Below are positions 60,655 through 64,000 of a stretch of DNA of 64,000 nucleotides, in pieces. Origin of the DNA: Streptomyces sp. NBC_01465 (GTDB lineage: Bacteria > Actinomycetota > Actinomycetes > Streptomycetales > Streptomycetaceae); assembly GCF_036227325.1 (NCBI RefSeq), contig NZ_CP109467.1, positions 3,720,001 through 3,784,000 on the forward strand. The letters are read 5' to 3'. Under the pieces are notes generated by a model. The model was not told the DNA's origin, ran no database searches, and saw only the letters and a list, made by a program, of their open reading frames with translations. The position numbers were made by a program, and so were the translations under genes. The number at the start of each line of letters is the position of its first letter. Position 1 is the first letter of the stretch.

Positions 60655-61802
60655 CCCGCATCTCCCCCGATCATCGAGCGCAGCCGCTCCCAGCCCCGCT
60701 CGTGCACAAATCCCGCCGCACCCCACCGCAGCGCGGGCACGGTCACCACCAGCCCCGCCCGGTCCCGCTCCAGCACCCTGACCTCCGCGATCCGCCGCTG
60801 CCCCGCCCGGTCCCGTACGAGATGGACGACCACGGCCAACGCCGCCGCCAACTGGCTGTGCAGCGCCGCCCGGTCGAGCCCCGCAGCCGTCCCCAGCGCC
60901 TCCAGCCGCGCCGGCACATCGGCCGCCGCATTCGCATGGACCGTCCCGCAGCCCCCTTCATGGCCCGTGTTCAGAGCGGCCAGCAACTCGGTCACCTCGG
61001 CGCCCCGCACCTCCCCGACCACCAGCCGGTCGGGTCTCATCCGCAGCGCCTGCCGCACCAGGTCCTGGAGGGTCACCCGCCCGGCGCCCTCCTGGTTGGG
61101 CGGCCGCGACTCCAGCCGCACCACATGCGGATGGTCGGGCCGCAGCTCCGCCGAGTCCTCGGCCAGGACGATCCGCTCCCCCGCCCCGACCAGCCCCAGG
61201 AGCGAGGACAACAACGTGGTCTTGCCGCTGCCCGTCCCACCGCTGACCAGGAAGGAGACCCGGGCCCCGATCAGCGCCCGCAGCACCTCCTCGCCGCCCG
61301 GCGGAACCGTCCCCGCCGCCACCAGCTCGCCCAGCGTGAAAGCCTTCGGCCGCACCACCCGCAGCGAAAGGCACGTCGACCCGACGGCCACCGGCTCAAG
61401 CACCGCATGCATCCGCGTCCCGTCCGGCAGCCGTGCGTCCACCCACGGCCGCGCATCGTCAAGACGCCGCCCCGCCACCGCGGCCAGCCGCTGCGCCAGG
61501 CGCCGCACAGCGGCCGCGTCCGCGAAGACCACCCCCGTCAGCTCGAGCCCGCCGCCCCGGTCCACCCACACCCGGTCGGGCCCGGCCACCAGCACATCCG
61601 TCACGGAGGGATCGGCGAGCAGCGCCTGGAGCGGCCCCGTGCCCACCAGTTCCGAGCGCAACTCGTCGGCCGCACCCAGCACTTCGGCGTCCCCCAGCAA
61701 CCGCCCCTGCTCCCGCAACGCCTCCGCCACCCTGGCCGGAGTCGGCTCGGCCCCGCTCTCCGCCAGCCGCTGCCGTACCGCCTCCAGAAGTCCCGCACTC
61801 AT
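60651..61802 (-). CDS. tadA: Tad pilus assembly ATPase TadA
   Basis: The 383-residue secretion ATPase contains Walker A (VSGGTGSGKTTLLSSLLG), an Asp box (RIVLAEDSAELR), Walker B (MRPDRLVVGEVRGAEV) and a His box (HEGGCGTVHANAAADV). The N-terminal domain spans about 1-120. It powers pilus extrusion. Its start overlaps the ssd stop by 4 bp. Confidence 0.94.
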   Translation of the reverse strand: MSAGLLEAVRQRLAESGAEPTPARVAEALREQGRLLGDAEVLGAADELRSELVGTGPLQALLADPSVTDVLVAGPDRVWVDRGGGLELTGVVFADAAAVRRLAQRLAAVAGRRLDDARPWVDARLPDGTRMHAVLEPVAVGSTCLSLRVVRPKAFTLGELVAAGTVPPGGEEVLRALIGARVSFLVSGGTGSGKTTLLSSLLGLVGAGERIVLAEDSAELRPDHPHVVRLESRPPNQEGAGRVTLQDLVRQALRMRPDRLVVGEVRGAEVTELLAALNTGHEGGCGTVHANAAADVPARLEALGTAAGLDRAALHSQLAAALAVVVHLVRDRAGQRRIAEVRVLERDRAGLVVTVPALRWGAAGFVHERGWERLRSMIGGDAG

Positions 61803-62902
61803 GCCACCCCACCCCCGGCCAGCGCCTGCTCCCAGAAGGCCGTACAGAAGCGCGCCAGCGGCCCCCGCACCCGGCTTCCCGGCGGAGCCCCTCCGCCCTG
61901 CGCCTCCAACAGCCCTTCCTCCACAGGAAGTTCACCCGCGAGGGGAAGCGCCAGCGCGCGGGCGACCCACTCCTCGTCGAGCCCCGACCCATAGGGGCCG
62001 CGCACCACCGCCCGCAGATCCGTGAGCACCATGGACACCATCGAGGCGACCCGCCCGGCCGCCGCGACCGCCCGCAGCTCTCCCGGCACCACGAGCAGCC
62101 CCAGATCCAGCTGCGCCAGCGCCTCCGCCACGCTCTCGTCGACCCGCCGCGGCAGATCCACCACGACCACCCCGCCGCCCCTGCGCGCGGCCGCCAGCAC
62201 CGTGCGCATGGCGTCCGGCGCGATCATCACGGCGTCCTTGCGATCCCAGCTCAGCACCCGCAGTGCGTGAAGTTGCGGCAGCGATTCCTCCAGCGCGGCC
62301 CCGCCGACCCGCCCCTTGGACCGGGCGAAATCCGGCCACCGCCGCCCTTTCGCCTGCTCTCCGCCGAGAAGTACGTCCAGGCCGCCGCCGAGCGGATCCC
62401 CGTCGATCAGCATGGTCCGCTGCCCGCTGCGTGCGGCCGTGACCGCCAGCGCGCAGGCGAGCGTCGACGCCCCGGCCCCGCCGCGCCCGCCGATCACCCC
62501 GACGGTCAGCGCCTGCTTCCCGACCCCCTCGGCCACATCGGCGATCCGCTCGACGAGCCAGCCCTCCGCGTCGGGAAGCATCAGCACATGGTCGGCGCCG
62601 ATCTCCACGGCACGGCGCCAGACATCGGGATCGTCCTGGTCCTTGCCCACGAGATACACCCCGGGTCTGCGCACGGCACCGCGCACCCGGGACGCCGCAT
62701 CGCCGCCGACCAGGATCAGCGGCGCACCCTCCCAGTGGCCCTTACGGTCCGGCACCCCGTGATGGACTTCCGGTTCCGCTCCGGCCGCCGCGCACAGGCG
62801 CAGCAGGTCGTCCAGAAGTTCCGCATCCTCGGTGACGATCAGTGGTCCGCCCCTGCGTTCCCCTGCAGTCGACAGACGATCAGGCGTGATGGATCCAGCC
62901 AC
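61799..62902 (-). CDS. ssd: CpaE/Ssd-like ParA-type ATPase (septum-site determining family)
   Basis: The 367-residue product has a receiver-like N-terminal domain (about 20-125). A MinD/ParA-type ATPase follows, with VIGGRGGAGASTLACALAV as deviant Walker A (Ala in place of Lys), MLIDGDPLGGGLDVLLGG and VVVVDLPRR. It resembles actinobacterial Ssd proteins, first gene of Tad operons, which place the secretion apparatus or affect septation. The absence of the signature lysine is usual for the CpaE/Ssd branch. Confidence 0.88.
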   Translation of the reverse strand: MAGSITPDRLSTAGERRGGPLIVTEDAELLDDLLRLCAAAGAEPEVHHGVPDRKGHWEGAPLILVGGDAASRVRGAVRRPGVYLVGKDQDDPDVWRRAVEIGADHVLMLPDAEGWLVERIADVAEGVGKQALTVGVIGGRGGAGASTLACALAVTAARSGQRTMLIDGDPLGGGLDVLLGGEQAKGRRWPDFARSKGRVGGAALEESLPQLHALRVLSWDRKDAVMIAPDAMRTVLAAARRGGGVVVVDLPRRVDESVAEALAQLDLGLLVVPGELRAVAAAGRVASMVSMVLTDLRAVVRGPYGSGLDEEWVARALALPLAGELPVEEGLLEAQGGGAPPGSRVRGPLARFCTAFWEQALAGGGVA

Positions 62903-63356
62903 GATCTCCGCCCCCTCTCACTGCGATTGATTCGAGCCGCGAAGTTCGGGCTCGCAATCACCGTGCAGGGATCCTGGATATTGAGTGGATCTTGCTCAAA
63001 AACTGTGGACAAGCGAACGGTTGTGAATATGTCGGCCACTCTTACCGGTGACTTCCGGAGCGCAGCGCAACCGCTACACAACGTGACGAGTCTTGATGGT
63101 CAGAGGAAGGCGCCGGCACGGCGGAGCGCGAAGGAGACCGACGGGAAGAGAAAAGACACCGGAGCCGAAAATGCGTCCGGACATGCGACGACCCCAGCCG
63201 GGGGGGAGAGCTGGGGTCGTCCCCACGGTCGACTCGGGGGGGGAGGAGCCGAACCGGGGTAGCACGGTCGCGAACGATCCGTGACTTCCATGGTGTACCC
63301 GAAGGCCTTCTCAGGCAAACCCACGCGCCACAGAGTACGCCGAATGGTGGGCGCCT
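62903..63356. other. 454-bp divergent intergenic region
   Basis: No gene is supported. It holds the promoters of the ssd-tad operon (minus) and the HAD gene (plus). A 12-bp perfect hairpin lies at 63187-63221. A G-rich tract and a GGAGGAGCC repeat follow it. Confidence 0.5.
63187..63221. terminator. Perfect 12-bp hairpin in the ssd-HAD spacer
   Basis: GACGACCCCAGC pairs with GCTGGGGTCGTC around an 11-base G-rich loop. It stands between two divergent genes, where no terminator is expected for either, so it may end a small RNA or guard the HAD promoter. Confidence 0.5.
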
Positions 63357-64000
63357 ATGCTCGGCGTCGTGGAAAACCACTCCTCTCCGCGCACCGCAGC
63401 CTTCTTTGACCTCGACAAGACGGTCATCGCCAAATCGTCGACGCTGACCTTCAGCAAGTCCTTCTACCAAGGCGGACTGATCAACCGAAGGGCCGTGCTG
63501 CGCACCGCGTACGCACAGTTCGTCTTCCTCGCGGGCGGCGCCGACCACGACCAGATGGAGCGGATGCGCGAGTACCTCTCCGCGCTCTGCAAAGGCTGGA
63601 ACGTCCAGCAGGTCAAGGAGATCGTCGCCGAGACGCTCCACGACCTCATCGACCCGATCATCTACGACGAGGCGGCCTCCCTCATCGAGGAGCACCACGC
63701 CGCGGGCCGCGACGTGGTGATCGTCTCCACCTCCGGCGCCGAGGTCGTCGAGCCGATCGGCGAGCTTCTCGGCGCGGACCGCGTGGTGGCCACACGCATG
63801 GTCGTCGGCGAGGACGGCTGCTTCACCGGCGAGGTGGAGTACTACGCCTACGGACCCACCAAGGCGGAGGCCGTCAAGGAACTCGCCGCCTCCGAGGGCT
63901 ACGACCTGGCGCGCTGTTACGCGTACAGCGACTCCGCCACCGACGTCCCGATGCTCGCCTCCGTCGGCCATCCCTACGCGGTCAACCCCGACCGCGCGCT
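63357..64000 (+). CDS. HAD-IB family phosphatase (SerB-like), 3' end outside the window
   Basis: The start is ATG 63357 or GTG 63369. The visible 214 codons show motif I TAAFFDLDKTVIAKSSTLTF, motif II VIVSTSGAEVVEPI, motif III Lys in YGPTKAEAVKELA and motif IV CYAYSDSATDVPML, all of the HAD-IB phosphoserine-phosphatase-like class. A homologue is annotated in streptomycetes as an inhibitor of morphological differentiation. It is divergent from ssd. The substrate is unknown. Confidence 0.88.
   Translation, partial: MLGVVENHSSPRTAAFFDLDKTVIAKSSTLTFSKSFYQGGLINRRAVLRTAYAQFVFLAGGADHDQMERMREYLSALCKGWNVQQVKEIVAETLHDLIDPIIYDEAASLIEEHHAAGRDVVIVSTSGAEVVEPIGELLGADRVVATRMVVGEDGCFTGEVEYYAYGPTKAEAVKELAASEGYDLARCYAYSDSATDVPMLASVGHPYAVNPDRA

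Noticed and set aside
1..64000. CRISPR arrays or cas genes
   Set aside because: No regularly spaced direct repeats with unique spacers were found; the 24-bp iterons at 32.0 kb have no variable spacers of CRISPR size and lie in a coding sequence.

Overview
The window is GC-rich actinobacterial chromosome, almost certainly Streptomyces. It carries bldG with its anti-sigma partner, a DUF4244-type Tad pilus operon with ssd, topA beside the actinobacterial MFS-thymidylate kinase fusion, hppA, several GTG/TTG starts, and rare in-frame TTA codons. The right half (about 36.4-64 kb) matches, from memory, the conserved gene order around bldG in S. coelicolor (SCO3540s-3550s).

The left and central part is a tRNA-anchored genomic island. 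A complete tRNA-Thr(CGT) gene lies at 36338-36410 on the minus strand. Its 3' part plus its terminator (about 91 bp) is repeated in the same orientation at 3055, 7631 and 9698. These four att-like copies divide 3.05-36.4 kb into three tandem segments. Segment 1 (3.05-7.6 kb) holds four co-directional metabolic genes: a RibB-like DHBP synthase, a HAD phosphatase, an SDR and an AldO-like alditol oxidase. Segment 2 (7.6-9.7 kb) is a small remnant with Uma2 and SHOCT-domain genes. Segment 3 (9.7-36.3 kb) looks like a complete integrative mobilizable element. It has a tyrosine integrase, a Xis-like protein, a Xre regulator, a DUF3631 replication-type ATPase with 24-bp iterons inside its 3' end, a DUF2637 membrane protein, MobC and a HxDxxHxH relaxase. 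No FtsK/TraB translocase is visible.

The cargo of segment 3 is antagonistic or specialised. One part is a 2.3-kaa YD-repeat/HINT polymorphic toxin with a nuclease-like tip, preceded by a secreted LamG protein and followed by candidate immunity genes. The other is a graspetide (omega-ester RiPP) locus: precursor, ATP-grasp ligase, PIMT-like methyltransferase, three small upstream genes and a divergent HTH/TPR regulator.

Left of the island (1-3.05 kb) are an ECF41-like sigma factor (partial) diverging from AhpD-like and DoxX-like genes, a truncated HAD gene, a VOC protein, and a MarR regulator with a palindromic operator followed by a DUF3291-like protein.

Right of the tRNA, the minus-strand core genes run PstS-like protein, Tap-like lipoprotein peptidase, DNA polymerase III delta', MFS-Tmk fusion, topA, a Ser/Thr kinase interrupted by one in-frame TGA, a methyltransferase, a lipoprotein, hppA, and the anti-sigma factor with bldG. 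A plus-strand helicase with a TTA codon at residue 6 diverges from bldG, and the Tad operon (ssd-tadA-tadB-tadC-pilin-tadE-tadE-like) closes the region before a partial HAD-IB gene.
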